DNA from: Orobanche coerulescens
Taxonomy: Eukaryota; Streptophyta; Magnoliopsida; Lamiales; Orobanchaceae
Reading direction: 5' to 3'
Length of the DNA: 64,000 nucleotides
Assembly (NCBI GenBank): GCA_033398695.1
Contig: CM065804.1
Span: forward strand, 6,743,001 to 6,807,000
In this document: positions 1 through 12,277 of the stretch, piece after piece
Layout of the letters: each line of letters opens with the position of its first letter
Numbering within the stretch: position 1 is the stretch's first letter
Notes under the pieces: generated by a model
What the model was told of the DNA's origin: nothing
Seen by the model: the letters and a program-made list of their open reading frames with translations, nothing else
Database searches by the model: none
Translations under genes and position numbers: made by a program

Positions 1-2811
1 GGAACCAGGAGCTACACCAATTTCAAAGACGTCGTATCGTATGGCACCTACTGAGATGTACGAACTGAAAAAGCAACTGGAAGAGTTACTGGACAAAGGC
101 TATATCCAGCCAAGCGTTTCGCCCTGGGGGGCACCAGTTCTTTTTGTCCGAAAGAAGGATGGATCGCTTCGACTGTGTATTGACTAACGAGAACTGAACA
201 AGATGACGATTAAGAACAAGTATCCGTTGCCACATATTGATAATTTGTTTGACCAGTTACAAGGAGCAACAGTGTTTTCTAAAATCGATCTGAGATCAGG
301 ATATCATCAGCTGAGGATCAAGGAATCTGATGTTCCGAAATCAACGTTCAGAACTCGCTACGGACACTATGAGTTTGTGGTGATGCCGTTTGGTCTCACT
401 AACGCACCTCCTGTATTCATGCAATTGATGAACCGAGTGTTCATCGAATATTTAGATAAATTTGTGGTTGTGTTCATTGATGACATTTTGGTGTATTCTA
501 AGAGCCCGGAAGAGCATGCACAACATTTACGGATTGTGTTAGACCTGTTGAGAAATGAACAATTGTACGCCAGACTTTCTAAGTGTGAATTCTGGGTAAA
601 GGAAGTGATGTTCCTCGGCCATGTGGTATCAGTTGAAGGAGTCCGAGTAGATCCTCAGAAGATCGAAGCGGTTATGGATTGGAAGCCTCCAAAGAAAGTG
701 AAAGAAGTCTGGAGTTTCTTAGGACTTGTTGGGTATTATCGTCGGTTCGTGGAAGGGTTTTCCAAAATTTCCCGCCCACTTACTCGACTACTGCAGAAAA
801 CTCAAAAGTTTGAGTGGAACGAGTTGTGTCAGAAAAGCTTTGATGAATTGAAGAGGAGATTGACGACTGCACCGATTTTAACACTTCCACAGGGTACTGG
901 AGGATTTATAGTTTACAGTGATGCTTCGAACCAAGGACTCGGATGCGTACTGATGCAGAACGATAAGGTGATCGCTTATGCGTTACGACAACTGAAGCCT
1001 TATGAAGTGAATTACCCAACGCATGATTTGGAGCTGGCAGCAGTAATTTTTGCTTTGAAAATCTGGAGACATTACCTTTACGGGACTGTCAGATCTTTAC
1101 GGATCACAAGATTCTTAAATACATTTTTAGTCAGAAAGAGTTGAACATGCGACAAAGGAGATGGCTGGAACTTATTAAGGACTATGACTTGGAGATTCTT
1201 TATCATCCATGCAAAGCAAATGTAGTGGCCGATGCACTTAGCCGCAAGCCTGTTTCTATTCAGATGCTGGAGACTCTGACCTCCCAGCTTAGCATTCAAC
1301 AAGAGATGATTCGAGAAGGAATTGAAGTATGGTTACAAAGAGTCCAAGGACAACTGTGCGTGATGGAAATAACTTCATCGTTAACGGAAGAAATCAAATC
1401 TAAGCAAGTAGATGATCTTCTGATGATTCGGTTACGTGATGAAGTGATTAAGGGAAAGGCCCCCAGATTCGTAATTCATGATGATGGAGTTTTGAGATTT
1501 CAGAACCGACTTTGCATTCCCGATGTCGATGTTCTGAAACAGACGATTATGAAGGAAGCTCACAGCTCGCCCTATTCTATCCACCCGGGCACCAGTAAGA
1601 TATATAAAGACTTGAAGCAGAACTTCTCGTGGGGCAACATGAAGAAATATGTAGCGGATTATGTTTCGAAATGCTTGACTTGTCAGAAGGTTAAGATCGA
1701 GCATCAACGACCTGCCGGGATGTTGAAGCCGCTTCCAATTCCTGAATGGAAGTGGGAGGACATATCGATGGACTTTATCACTAGTATGCCGAGAACCAAA
1801 ACAGGAATGAACATGATTTGGGTGATAGTTGATCGTTTAACCAAATCAGCTCATTTTCTAGGCATTAAGGACACGTGGGGACCAGAGAGGTTGGCACGAG
1901 TATTTATTTCGGAGATAATTTGATTGCATGGTACGCCGAAGACTATTATTTCTGACCGAGACGGTCGCTTTGTATCGCATTTATAGAAAGCAGTTCATAA
2001 GGCCTTGGGGACCGAATTGGACTTCAACACAACTTATCACCCGCAGACAGACGGACAATCCGATAGGACTATTCAAACGGTGGAAGACATACTGAGGGCC
2101 TGTGCCTTAGATTGGTCAAATGATTGGGAAATTCATCTGCTGTTAATTGAATTCACCTACAACAATAGCTGGCATGCTTCCATTAAAATGGCACCAATTG
2201 AGGCCTTATACGGGAGGAGATGCATATCGCCTCTATGTTGGGACGATTCATCAGATTTGATCGGAACGCAACCAGAGTTGATCGTGCAAACTCGAGAAAA
2301 GATAGCCTTGATTCGCGAAAGGCTGTTGACCGCCCATAGTCGACAGAAATCTTATGCAGATGTACGTCGTCGACCATTAGAGTTCAGTATTGGAGATCAC
2401 GTACTTTTAAAAGTTTCTCCTACTCGGGGAATCTTTCGTTTTGGGAGAAAAGGAAAGCTGAGTCCAAGATACATCGGATCATTCAAGATCCTCGAGAGAG
2501 TTGGAGAGTTGACATACAGAGTAGCATCACCACCATCATTGAGCCATGTTCATAACGTGTTCCATGTATCCCAGTTACAGAGATATATACCGGATCCTAG
2601 TCATATCATTGATTGCTGCGAGATCGAAGTCGCTCAGGATGGAACGTTTGAAGAAAGACCGGTCAGGATACTCGAGAGTCAAGTCAAGCAGTTGAGGAAC
2701 AAACCAATCGCTTTGGTCGAAGTTCAGTGGTCACGCCACGGAGTGGAAGAAGCCACTTGGAAAACGGAAGATAGCATGAAGTCCAAATATCCAGAGTTAT
2801 TTTCGTCTTGA
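1..2811 (+). pseudogene. Broken pol polyprotein: RT, RNase H, integrase, chromodomain
   Basis: The reading frame enters from outside the window. RT shows the [13 protein letters not shown] block near 130-165, the [12 protein letters not shown] motif near 280-310 and the catalytic FIDDILVYS motif near 475-500. RNase H follows ([13 protein letters not shown] near 915-955). The integrase zinc finger (His-His-Cys-Cys) lies near 1555-1690 and the core ([11 protein letters not shown], then TTYHPQTDGQSDR) near 1765-2065. A chromodomain-like tail (VEVQWSRHGVEEATWKTED) ends at 2811. Lesions: stop at 185-187 after CID, a frameshift near 1080-1090 in RNase H, a stop at 1921-1923 and a stop at 1984-1986 where a tryptophan is usual. 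No intact enzyme can be made. Confidence 0.95.
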
Positions 2812-3000
2812 GTTTCGGGAAGAAACTCCTTTTTAGTAGGAGAGTATGTAATATCCGAATTTATTATTGAGTATTTCATTTGTATTTGAGCCATGTATTA
2901 TTCGGAATCATGATATCGATAATTGGAGTATGATATTTCTCACATTTGTATCCTTGTACATGAGTATAGCATCATACAAATTTTCTCATGCAAACTCGTG

Positions 3001-4275
3001 ATAACGCACGCTAAGAATGTAGCTTAACGTGCGTTATCGGCTAAAACTAGCGCACGCTACGAATGAAGAATTGCGTGCGTTAGGCAGTCAATTATTGAGG
3101 TAGGCAGCTAGCACATGCGCCAGGCGGACATGGGTCCGGATAAGATTCCCGCGGGCAAACCTGGACATATTTAGAGTCAACGCTTGTTAGCGTGCGCTAA
3201 GGATACCGTGATAGCGTGCGCTAAATAACATACGAACAGAAATGTTATAAAAGGGACAGCACCCCATTTTACTTGGTTTACATTCTCTTCACTTGTCCTT
3301 CGTTCTTGAGAGACCAGAGAGCCTCATATCTTCCTTAAACACACGTAGACCACCTCTACTTGATCATTGGAGATTGGATGTCACTTGTGATTGATCGTTG
3401 AAGTGGAGAGCACCTTGGATTGACATTCAAACAACCGGAGTTGGATTCTACTTTTTTGACTCGGTATTTTCTTCATCTTAAGGTATGTTAATTATATCCA
3501 GCCTTAGATTCGTGTTCTTGAGAATACGATGATCATGCTACCAAGATATTGAGTTCCATTGATGAATTATTCAAACAAACATCATGTTTAGAAGTCGGAA
3601 TGATTATGCTTATGATATCGTCGTTGAAAACATCGTAGTTGGAACCCTAGTACGTCAAATGATGAGAGTAATATTCTGAGATTGATTATCCGTATGATTA
3701 ACGTCGCCATATTGATCGTAAACTTGGAGTTGATATCACTTTTGTTATAAGGACTTAAGAAAGAATCATAAAGTTGTATCTTTTCATTGGGATTGTTAGT
3801 TCACCTTTAAGATGAAGACTGAATGTGATAATGGTAATGGAATCTAGTGCATCAACCTGAGAACACCCAACTTCGCATGAGAATTGTAATCAAGATAGAA
3901 TATGGTGTTGTGATAATTATGTGTATTCTTGTACCTCGAAGATGTTTGAATCTGTGAGATCATTTGTAATAGGATGAACGTAATATGCATGGAGATAACG
4001 TATATTAAATACTGAGGATTTCGTAAGTTTCATCACCGTTAGAACAGTCATCTGCCCAGAAGTGAAACTGTCATGCACGCTTAGCGTACGCTAAGCTATG
4101 TAGATTAACGTACGCTATCGGGCTTAGTTAACGTACCCAATGTTTAGTACGTAACGTACGTTAAAATCATCAGATAAGTCAGTCGGCTGATCAGAGAGGG
4201 ACTGCCGATACTTATATAGCGTACGCTAGACTTTGTTGTTTACGTGTGCAAACGAGTAGCCCTAACGTACGCTAC
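3001..4275. repeat. Dispersed palindromic 12-mers TAGCGTRCGCTA in the LTR
   Basis: Self-complementary words of the form TAGCGTGCGCTA or TAGCGTACGCTA, plus near versions, recur on both sides of the TATA box: 3188-3199, 3212-3223, 4082-4093, about 4106-4117, 4217-4228 and 4263-4274. At 3001-3015 and 3024-3038 two 15-nt arms could form a stem with one mismatch. Their density is far above the surrounding AT-rich sequence. Role unknown; protein-binding sites or RNA structure are both possible. Confidence 0.6.
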
Positions 4276-4567
4276 AAATGAAAATTCCGTGTGTTAAGCA
4301 AGCCAGGCAGATTACGTTTTATAAACTTCCGACCGTAATTTGGATTGTTAGATGTTCGTTCGACTTGAGATGAATTCTATATTATTTCTTTTGTTAAGGT
4401 TCGAGCTTAGCAATGCGATTGATCGAAGGGGACGACCTTCGAGTGTTTTGATATTCGTGGAAGCTTTATTCTTGTCATCGAATCGAGTCAAGTACTTTAA
4501 TTAGAATTGTTTATATTATGTCAGTAATATTGTGATTGTATTATGTACATGTGTTGTGATTAATTGT

Positions 4568-4712
4568 CCACCATGCGTTGATCTGACGGGAATCATCATG
4601 GGAATCTATAGCTGTGTGCGCTGGATCGTTGGACAGGTAGTTCCACCATGCGTTGGTCCGACGGGATCATCATGAGAATCTATAGCTGTATGCGCTGGAT
4701 CGTTGGAATACC
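4568..4712. repeat. Two-copy tandem repeat, 75-bp period, within the LTR
   Basis: The block starting CCACCATGCGTTG at 4568 is repeated from 4643 with a handful of substitutions, both copies ending in CGCTGGATCGTTGGA. It lies in the R-U5 part of the chromovirus LTR. Confidence 0.8.
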
Positions 4713-5203
4713 ATCAGTATGTTGAGACTGTTATGATGTGATATATGTTGTTGTTATTTCTCGTTCGAAAAACTAGTTATGATGATTGTTGATTACATCA
4801 TTGTTGTATGATTATTGTACTTGTACTAGCATCGTTGTGCTAACCCCTTCGGGGGTGAACATTTGTTTATGTTCAGGATCCAAGAGAGCGGGGAAACAAC
4901 CACTGGAGCTGCATGACGACGAGGGTGCAGAGTGATGTTCCGTCCGGGTTTATTGTCTGTTGTTGGTTATTTTAATAAGTACTCGAGTACGTCGTAATTT
5001 GTGATATTTTGATTTCGGCGATGTATTAATATTCTTCATTTGGATATTTGTATTCTCAGTATTGAACCAGAACTGTCATATTTTATTTCAGTGATTTCAT
5101 AATTTAGTATCCGTTGTTGTCTTTTTATTTATTCAGCCTTGTAAATTCTTATGTAAAGGATTTACGGCGCTGTAATATTCCTGAATATATCGGGGGTGTT
5201 ACA

Positions 5204-5317
5204 GGTAAGACATCTAATAGGATCCTACTACCTCTAGAAGGATCTAGAACCTTCCATCTATGTATCTACAACAAGTATTAGGTAAGACACATCACGGGAA
5301 TAATAATTTCCGGAACA
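5204..5317 (-). repeat. 3' LTR of Copia-like element, truncated by the chromovirus
   Basis: Read on the minus strand it starts TGTTCCGG at 5317 and continues to 5204, where homology to the 12033-12277 LTR stops exactly at the end of the chromovirus LTR. The rest of this LTR must lie left of the chromovirus, outside the window. Confidence 0.85.
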
Positions 5318-5339
5318 CTCCCCCTGTGTCGAGCACTAA

Positions 5340-5705
5340 TACAACAATGGTGCAGAAGGTGTTGCCTTCGTAAAAACCTATTCCAAGCCAAAACAAAACC
5401 CCATGGGAAAAATAAAGGCTTGATGAGGAAAGATTGCAATGCACCAATATAACATGTCATGTATATTCCCCGTGATGTATATATAATGACTCACCCTGAT
5501 GAGTACCTCAAATCATAGGAGTCAGATGCCAAGTTGCCCTCACCACTATACCAAGGAAAAACCCAGTGGGAAAAATACCTCTTGGTCTAAGTTGAACAGA
5601 AGTACAACGCATCATTGTATGGATGTTCTCATAGGCCGCCTCGTTAAAAACCTTACCAAGTGAAAACCCAATGGGAAAAAAACAAACCTTGGTCAAAGAA
5701 CAAAA
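5340..5705 (-). repeat. Three diverged copies of a 3'-terminal motif
   Basis: Copies near 5363-5422, 5535-5587 and 5637-5700 share the pattern CGTTAAAAACCT, a short spacer, AAG, then AAAACCCARTGGGAAAAA on the plus strand. The same pattern occurs three times before the polypurine tract of the other minus-strand Copia element (61211-61266, 61408-61470, 61552-61620). Shared placement points to a conserved, perhaps RNA-level, function in this lineage. Confidence 0.65.
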
Positions 5706-8700
5706 AGAGCGCGACGCATCCAAAGTGCAGAGTCGCTAAAGACTTATCAAGTTTTCTAAAGTCTTGACCTCTATGCACTAAATCAGTCATATCTTCTTCG
5801 ATTCAATAGGTATCAACGAAACTGTAAGAACTTATGAAAACTAGACACCAATAGCTTTTCATTCACATACAGTACGTAACCTAGATCGACCCGAGCAGAT
5901 CACAAATCTTTATCGAAGTTGACTCAGTAAATTACCGGACATATCCTGTCCTACTTTGCAACAATAGTCATATCTCACTCAGCATGATGGATGTGATCAA
6001 ATGGTTGGTTTCCTTGGAAAGTAGACACAAACCTTTCCAATGGTACCAATTTCACCATTTTCCAACAAGTGAGCTGCCTTGTAGGTCATATGGGAGATAG
6101 ACCAATACATTCTGGGCAAATCCGGGTATCGATATTCAAGTGTCCTTTTATCGAGATAGAGCGAGCTTCAAGCTTCTTGTCAATCACAAACATTGCGTGA
6201 GCGCATCCTAGGTCATCATCATAGTGGCTTTACCGGATTATTACGAATGAGTACATTGAGTCAAACATGAGTACATAATACCGTACATTTCTCTAAAGAC
6301 TGCATCATCACTTAAGTGAGCCAAGTCTTATTATGACTTCGACTAGTCATTGGGAATCATATAGGCATTACTTTATCGTTTCTTAGGGAAATCGTCCCTT
6401 AGATTGCCTTAAACCGATTGATGAATATGCATCATCAAGTGTCCCCAAGATCCTTTCATTTTTAACTTTGGATTTAGCTCAATCTCTTAGTCTCGCAAGA
6501 GTACATCACTATAAACCCTTAGTTTTACACGCAAAAGCTTCATATCTCTTCCAAATCAAGTATATACTTAGTATGCATTACCGAAAATCACTTGTCGACG
6601 CGCTCCGTGGTCAGGAGCCACTTGATTTGAGTCTGATCCACTACGAGATCCTTTTATCACTTAACTTAGTTCCCCACTAAGATAAGATTTAACCACAAGC
6701 CGCACGTCAGTTTTTGGGAAACTATCTAACTGAAAAGATAGGGGATGTTATAACATCCATTACGATAGCACAACTAAGTTTCGTGTCATCGTAGTCGATT
6801 CCAGTGCGTTCATGAGAAACCTCGCACCATGAGGTGAGTTTAACTCCTTCTCTCACTCGCTTTAACAAAGTATACGGATAGATCTTATCTTTGGAGTGTC
6901 GGCACCACTTCAATAAAGGGTTATCACTTTGTTTATACTGGAGTCATATATATTTCTATTTTAGGCTGATGCTACAACGTTGTAGATTTTCAACGAAGTA
7001 TGGTTCGATTAAACCCATATTCCACGTCCTCATGTACCGGCTTTATTCATAGAGTACTCTTTATGGATTGGCATTCATTGAGGCGTCCCCCAATGATGAC
7101 TGTAATCCAGAATCACATGAGACGGATGAGTTCATTTGATCATATGATCAAGTTTCATGTACCAAACTCGCATACATTCTTAGCGAGAGTATTTATCGAA
7201 CCAAGTGGCATCCCAATACTCGATGAGATGCACAGCCTAGTAACACAGTCTACCACAATTTGTAGTGTTACCATATCACCATTCATAGGTGACGAACGTC
7301 CATGACCGGACACAATCCTTGCAGACATGTTTGCGGAATGTATTTAATCTCGTCACTTTAGGGAACTTGGTGAGGCACAGTAGGGACAAACTACGACAAT
7401 TCCAAGTCGTTCTACTCGAACATGATCGTTCGCATCTCCCCCTAACGACGGGAAGACTAGCTCATCAAAGTGACTTACGAGATCGTCTGCCAAAGTATAT
7501 TTTAAGCGGACTATGAGTGAAAGCGCATGTCATACTCATCATTTATAACCTGTCATAATGCGTTGTGGTGACGCACTTTGGCACATGAACATGTGGACGA
7601 TAAAGGTTTTCATTGTTAACACAATCCAGTTAACAAAATGCATATGGTTACACTTGTAACTAAGCATTTGAATGATGATAGGTATAGGTGAATATGACAT
7701 GTTGACCGATGCTACATAACCGTAGCTACTGGTCTTGAGAATCCAACAAAACCGCCACCATGCACCACCGGGATCGAACATAAAAAAACGATTGAATCGA
7801 TGATAGGCCGTTGGTTTTATCGAACCTCTGGTGCTTTCTTGAAGAGTTCACTCCCTTCACCAGCGCCAAACACCTCAAAATTTCGTGAGCATGTATAAAC
7901 GGGTGTTTAGGATTCCAAAACCATCAACCTTGTGGTCAGAAACCGGTCGAAATGATATCGAACTGGTTGATAGGACGGCTGGTGGTATGTAAAAACTTCA
8001 TTTAAGTGGTTCACCTCCTTCCAAGTCTCCAAATGGCACCATAATTTGTGAGAAGGTAGTCTTGGATGTTAGGAAGTATTTATTAAAATTTCACTTTAAG
8101 ACTTGGTCTAAAAGTGGGTGAACCGACCTTTACAATAACTGGTCCACAAGCTGGACAACCATAAACTCAGGTTTCATCAACTTATCAATCATTGTCAAAG
8201 GAACCACATAACATATAATGTTATTACTTGAGTACGACCATTTGTGAACACCATCATAGCATCATAAGCCACCCAGGCTAATACTTATGATCATGTATGT
8301 ATAAGGACTCGGTGAAAATGAAGGACTTAGTACCATGCTTATGCGAGTCACTAAATTATTCTCTTTAGCATAGGAGGGTGTCATCTCCTAATCGTGCCAA
8401 AGAATAGGCTTAAATCAATGAACATGGCTAAGAAGGATCATTGAGGGGGTCTTTGGCGTCACACATGTTTATGAAAACAAGACGCGGATGACATAAATAT
8501 CATCATCGGTCATGAGCCCTGCTCATGACCCCACCAACGTACTTTGGTGTCTTTGATCCAACTAGTTTCTTTGTTCAAAGAAAATGATGTCCATGGAAAT
8601 ACCGTGGTGTATGGATCATCAAACTGTCCAAACTCCAGACTATTAAAGCCTAAATGTTCCAATGTCCCAATACATCTTCTGGTTACAAAAAACGATGCAA

Positions 8701-11700
8701 GCTGGACCATATTGACTCATGAATATTTTTCCTTTTCACATATCCAATACAAGTGATGCATAAGATTTTATTTCTCACAAATCACAATGAGATGCTATGA
8801 GTGATACACTTTGGCATATATGTCATTGAGTCATAACATGGTTCAATTGTTACGGAACATATGTGACTAGAAAACACCATTCGGCGTTCAACAACTTGAA
8901 CATTATACCACTCATTGATTGTGATGACTTAGTCATCATAGTCACAATGGATTTATAAACCGAAATTCAAAAATATCATGTTCCTTGAAAATAGCTTAAT
9001 ACGCACTCAATTTGGCTTGCAAAATTTTACAAATGTGAGCATATCGAACACTCTAACAACATAGAGATTTTACACCAGATACGATCAAAATGATCTATCA
9101 TATTGAGTGCATAACATGGCAAGGTTATATGCCTAAGGGGCAAAGTTACGACACAAGCATGGTGTAAAACTACCATGCACACGCTCGACCTTCTTATAAG
9201 GGTGCGTATTTTAGGCTCTCCAAGGAAACTGTTTTTCAACATTTGAAAGATGATATTTTAGCATACAATGCATACCAAAAATTGCATAATCTATGGCAAA
9301 TTCGGCCAAAAAGAGGTTGAAAAATGTGTATCATAAGACTGCTTGCAAATTTAAGATGGAAACCAAGTTGGTTGGGACAAAAGTTAGCACAATCGCTGGA
9401 AATAAAATTCCGTGCAGCTTGACCCTTGTTCACTAAAACAGTGATAACTCCCTTGCTAGGAAGGCTATGGATGAACGGTCAGATGTTCTGGAAAATAGAC
9501 TTCCATATATTTCTATCCATATATTGTGCATCACACAGATCATTAAACTCATATCACAGTGTATGTTTTAATTGGCTGCTTTAGTATTTCCAAAGTTTAG
9601 TGAGAAAACAAGGTTGATGTCATATCCAATGGCATAAGTGTTGATGCAAAAACATGGCAATGACAGCCATAGGTGCGTTTAAACACAACAGGGTGTTCGA
9701 TTTCTTATCTCGACTAATGATCCTTTCGGTAACTCCAACTTGGTAGACTTGCAGAGAAAGTAGGAATGCTCTGACAATGGCTGTTTAAAAACCACTGATT
9801 CCGTTTGAACTTTCAAAGCATAAACAAATACCAAGGAGGATGAGCCTAGTCATGATCAAAAGTGTAGATAAAATCCACCAAAGTGCATCAAATCAATCAA
9901 GAATTTTGATTCTCAATTTGCTAGTATACGTCATAATAGCCATGTTATGTGGATGCAACGCGGTGCGTCATAATTAAGCATTTTGAACCATGAGACATAA
10001 TGAATATACCATAACCAATTCGTCTTGACCATCCAACAAGATCGACTAAACATAGTCAAATATATAAGGCACATGCCTCTACAAATACTCGGAAAAGTAT
10101 TCGGACCTATAGGCATACAAACTATAATCGAGGTCAACGAATTCATGTATTTACCGCAACATGCCATTGCTTTACATGTTAAAATTCATGAGAATTACTC
10201 GTACATTCTTTCATATATTATATTGCAAGGACACGGTGCATGACTACACCCACATGCAATATTTTATTTTAATAGGATGAAAGATGGAGTTTTCCAAGTA
10301 TGGGATTGGGTCAAGACCAACGTGGTGGTCGCTCAATTCATCATGACAAATCCGTCACAAATTGATTTTAACCACGATATATCCGTCGCAATCGATGTTT
10401 GTCCCATTTGTACGTTACAATTCCGTGACTAATCATGAATAAGTCATAACTTTACCGTTACCGATAATGTTCATTTTATTCAATTGTTGGTTTAAAATCG
10501 ACAAAACGGCGACGTCAAATCGCACCCAAAACGTGGTGTATGCAACAACCACAAATATCGACTTTCAACAATTATCCGTGACTCCGCCAGGACCGTCACA
10601 CAGTTTACTTCGACATATGAGAGTGATACCACCTCTCATAGTCTCATCCACCGCAAAGTAGCGTGAGAGATAAAGAACTCAATTCCCCAATTCCCAAAAA
10701 AAATTCCCAAAAAAGAGAATTTAAAAAACGGGAACTTTAATAAAATCTTACGGGTACTTGGTTCCATATTTGCTTTGATCCTTGAAGGGGAGCTTCTCTC
10801 CATATGATCAATATTTTCGTGGTACTTGGTTCTATATTTACTTTGATCCTTGAACGGTATAATAAATATGGCTTCTCTCCATATTTTGCACATCATCCTG
10901 AGCAACATATTTTCCTATATTCACGTAAAATATAAACATGGTAAGATTCATAAGTGTACAAATTAATGAACAAATGAATCATTAAATAGGAAAATATGGA
11001 GAGTTGAGAAACGCCCGGATAGGGATAATGGGCTCGATAATTCGGCCGAAAAAGGACTCGAGCGCGGTGATGCAGCAGCTCGGTATTGGATGAGGTCGGA
11101 TCTCCAAATTTCCCCGTAAAAATTTGCTTCTGTTCGGTGGCAAATTAAGTAATCAATATTACTCAAAATCCGATCTCCACCGTTTAATATACAGATATTT
11201 GTGTTGGAAAGTTGCTGTCAAAATTTCACACCGATCCGACGGTTAACGAATCGGAAAACATGTTTTTAGTACGACTGTGCTATGTAGAAAATTTACGTGC
11301 GGAAATTCTCGTCTCTCGTTTTATTTTTTTCGCGTACAATTTCATCGAGAAATATTGTTCCGAATCAGATATTCACCGTTAAATTTGTAGTTCTTGCTAC
11401 ATGGTTGAGAGGGTAAAACAAATCTGATTTGTTGCAGCTGTCGGGTCGGGTCGATCAACAGCGGGCGCGAACGGGATGGAGGAATCCGATCTGGTTCACG
11501 GGTTTGGGAGACGAGCTGGCCGGAATCTAGGAAACGAGTCACGGTGGGTCGGGGCTGATTGAGGTCGGAGCAGGAGACGTAGGGAAGAAATTCCACTTCT
11601 GATGCCGGGCGACTGAAGCAGCGGGCCGATCTAGCCAGAGGTGGACGGCTCCGATGCGACCTGGTGTCTGTGCTGGTAGGTGAACTGGTCGCGGATGGAG

Positions 11701-12032
11701 GTTTCAGGCGAGCTGCGGCTCAGGCTGAGGAAGACGCCGGTTGGGTCGCGCTGGTGTGAGAGGTGGACGGGCGGCGATGGTCGCGGTCGGATTTGGGGCG
11801 ACTGACCAGAGTTGGTCGCGATGGAAGGGATGACGGGAAGCAACCGACTGGGGGGTAGGTCGTGGTGGGGCTCCGAACGTGAGGTAGGTGATGATTGTTC
11901 GTCGGTCGGGGGTGGCGGTGGCTAGGGCTTTCTGCAAAAAACGATTTTCATTTTTTTTTTTTCGGGATTTTCTGGAAAAAAAAAACGGGAGAGGAAAAAG
12001 AAAATTTCTTGCTCAGATTGGGGACTACGTGG
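5706..12032 (-). other. Non-coding interior of the Copia-like element
   Basis: I find no protein domain on either strand. Reading on the minus strand, 12032-10950 is leader, GC-rich at 11430-11930 like the leader at 59254-59590. At 10753-10890 there is a two-copy imperfect direct repeat of about 78 bp built around TACTTGGTTC. At 8508-8530 there is a perfect 10-bp stem with a 3-nt loop. The remainder shows nothing I can name. Confidence 0.55.
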
Positions 12033-12277
12033 TGATAACGTGTTTCAGGAGAAAGTAAAAAGACTGTAAATAGAGTCAATCAATTGTATTCATAACACTG
12101 ATAGAGGGGCCTTTATATAGGCATTACAATAAGAGTCCTTCCATACATAGGATTCCTAGATAAGGTAAGACATCTAATAGGATCCTACTACCTCTAGAAG
12201 GATCTATAACCTTCCATCTATGTATCTACAACCAGTATTAGGTAAGACACATCACGAGAATAATAATTCCCGGAATA
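12033..12277 (-). repeat. 5' LTR of the Copia-like element (about 245 bp)
   Basis: On the minus strand it begins TATTCCGG at 12277 (the intact 3' copy begins TGTTCCGG) and ends AACACGTTATCA at 12033. A TATA-like CTATATAAAGG lies near 12110-12120. The ending resembles that of the plus-strand Copia LTR fragment at 58960-59253 (ATACGTTATCA), supporting one lineage. Confidence 0.75.

Larger units (their letters stand above)
1..5203 (+). mobile_element. Ty3/gypsy chromovirus (Tekay/Del-like), 3' half with 3' LTR
   Basis: The left window edge cuts this element. What remains is reverse transcriptase to chromodomain, a purine-rich tract just before 2847, and a complete 3' LTR. The pol order RT, RNase H, integrase with C-terminal chromodomain is that of chromoviruses, and the long LTR fits the Tekay/Del clade. 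It sits inside the 3' LTR of a Copia-like element: sequence directly right of 5203 matches the interior of the LTR at 12033-12277. The coding region is dead, with three stops and a frameshift, so the insertion is not recent. Confidence 0.93.
2847..5203 (+). repeat. 3' LTR of the Ty3 chromovirus (about 2.36 kb)
   Basis: It begins TGTAATATCC and ends GGGTGTTACA, an imperfect terminal inverted repeat with TG and CA ends. A purine-rich tract (about 2836-2846) lies directly before it, as expected for plus-strand priming. A TATA-like box TATAAAAG lies at 3246-3253, so U3 is about 400 bp and R-U5 nearly 2 kb. The partner 5' LTR is outside the window, so age cannot be estimated here. Confidence 0.9.
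5204..12277 (-). mobile_element. Non-autonomous Copia-like LTR retrotransposon, split by the chromovirus
   Basis: About 110 bp at 5204-5317 is repeated nearly identically at 12166-12277, and these are the same part of two LTRs read on the minus strand. The 5' LTR is complete (12033-12277); the 3' LTR is cut at 5204 by the chromovirus. A G-rich tract on the minus strand (5318-5325) directly precedes the 3' LTR. The 6.7-kb interior has only short open frames without a recognisable gag, protease, integrase or RT domain. Its 3' part resembles the non-coding 3' part of the gag-bearing Copia element at 61019-64000, including shared words near 7435-7460 and 62197-62220, so it is likely a deletion or large-derivative relative of that lineage. 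Confidence 0.75.

Noticed and set aside
4568..4712. Short repeated units as a CRISPR array
   Set aside because: Only two copies of 75 bp, no spacers, within a plant LTR. No CRISPR-like array is present anywhere in the window.
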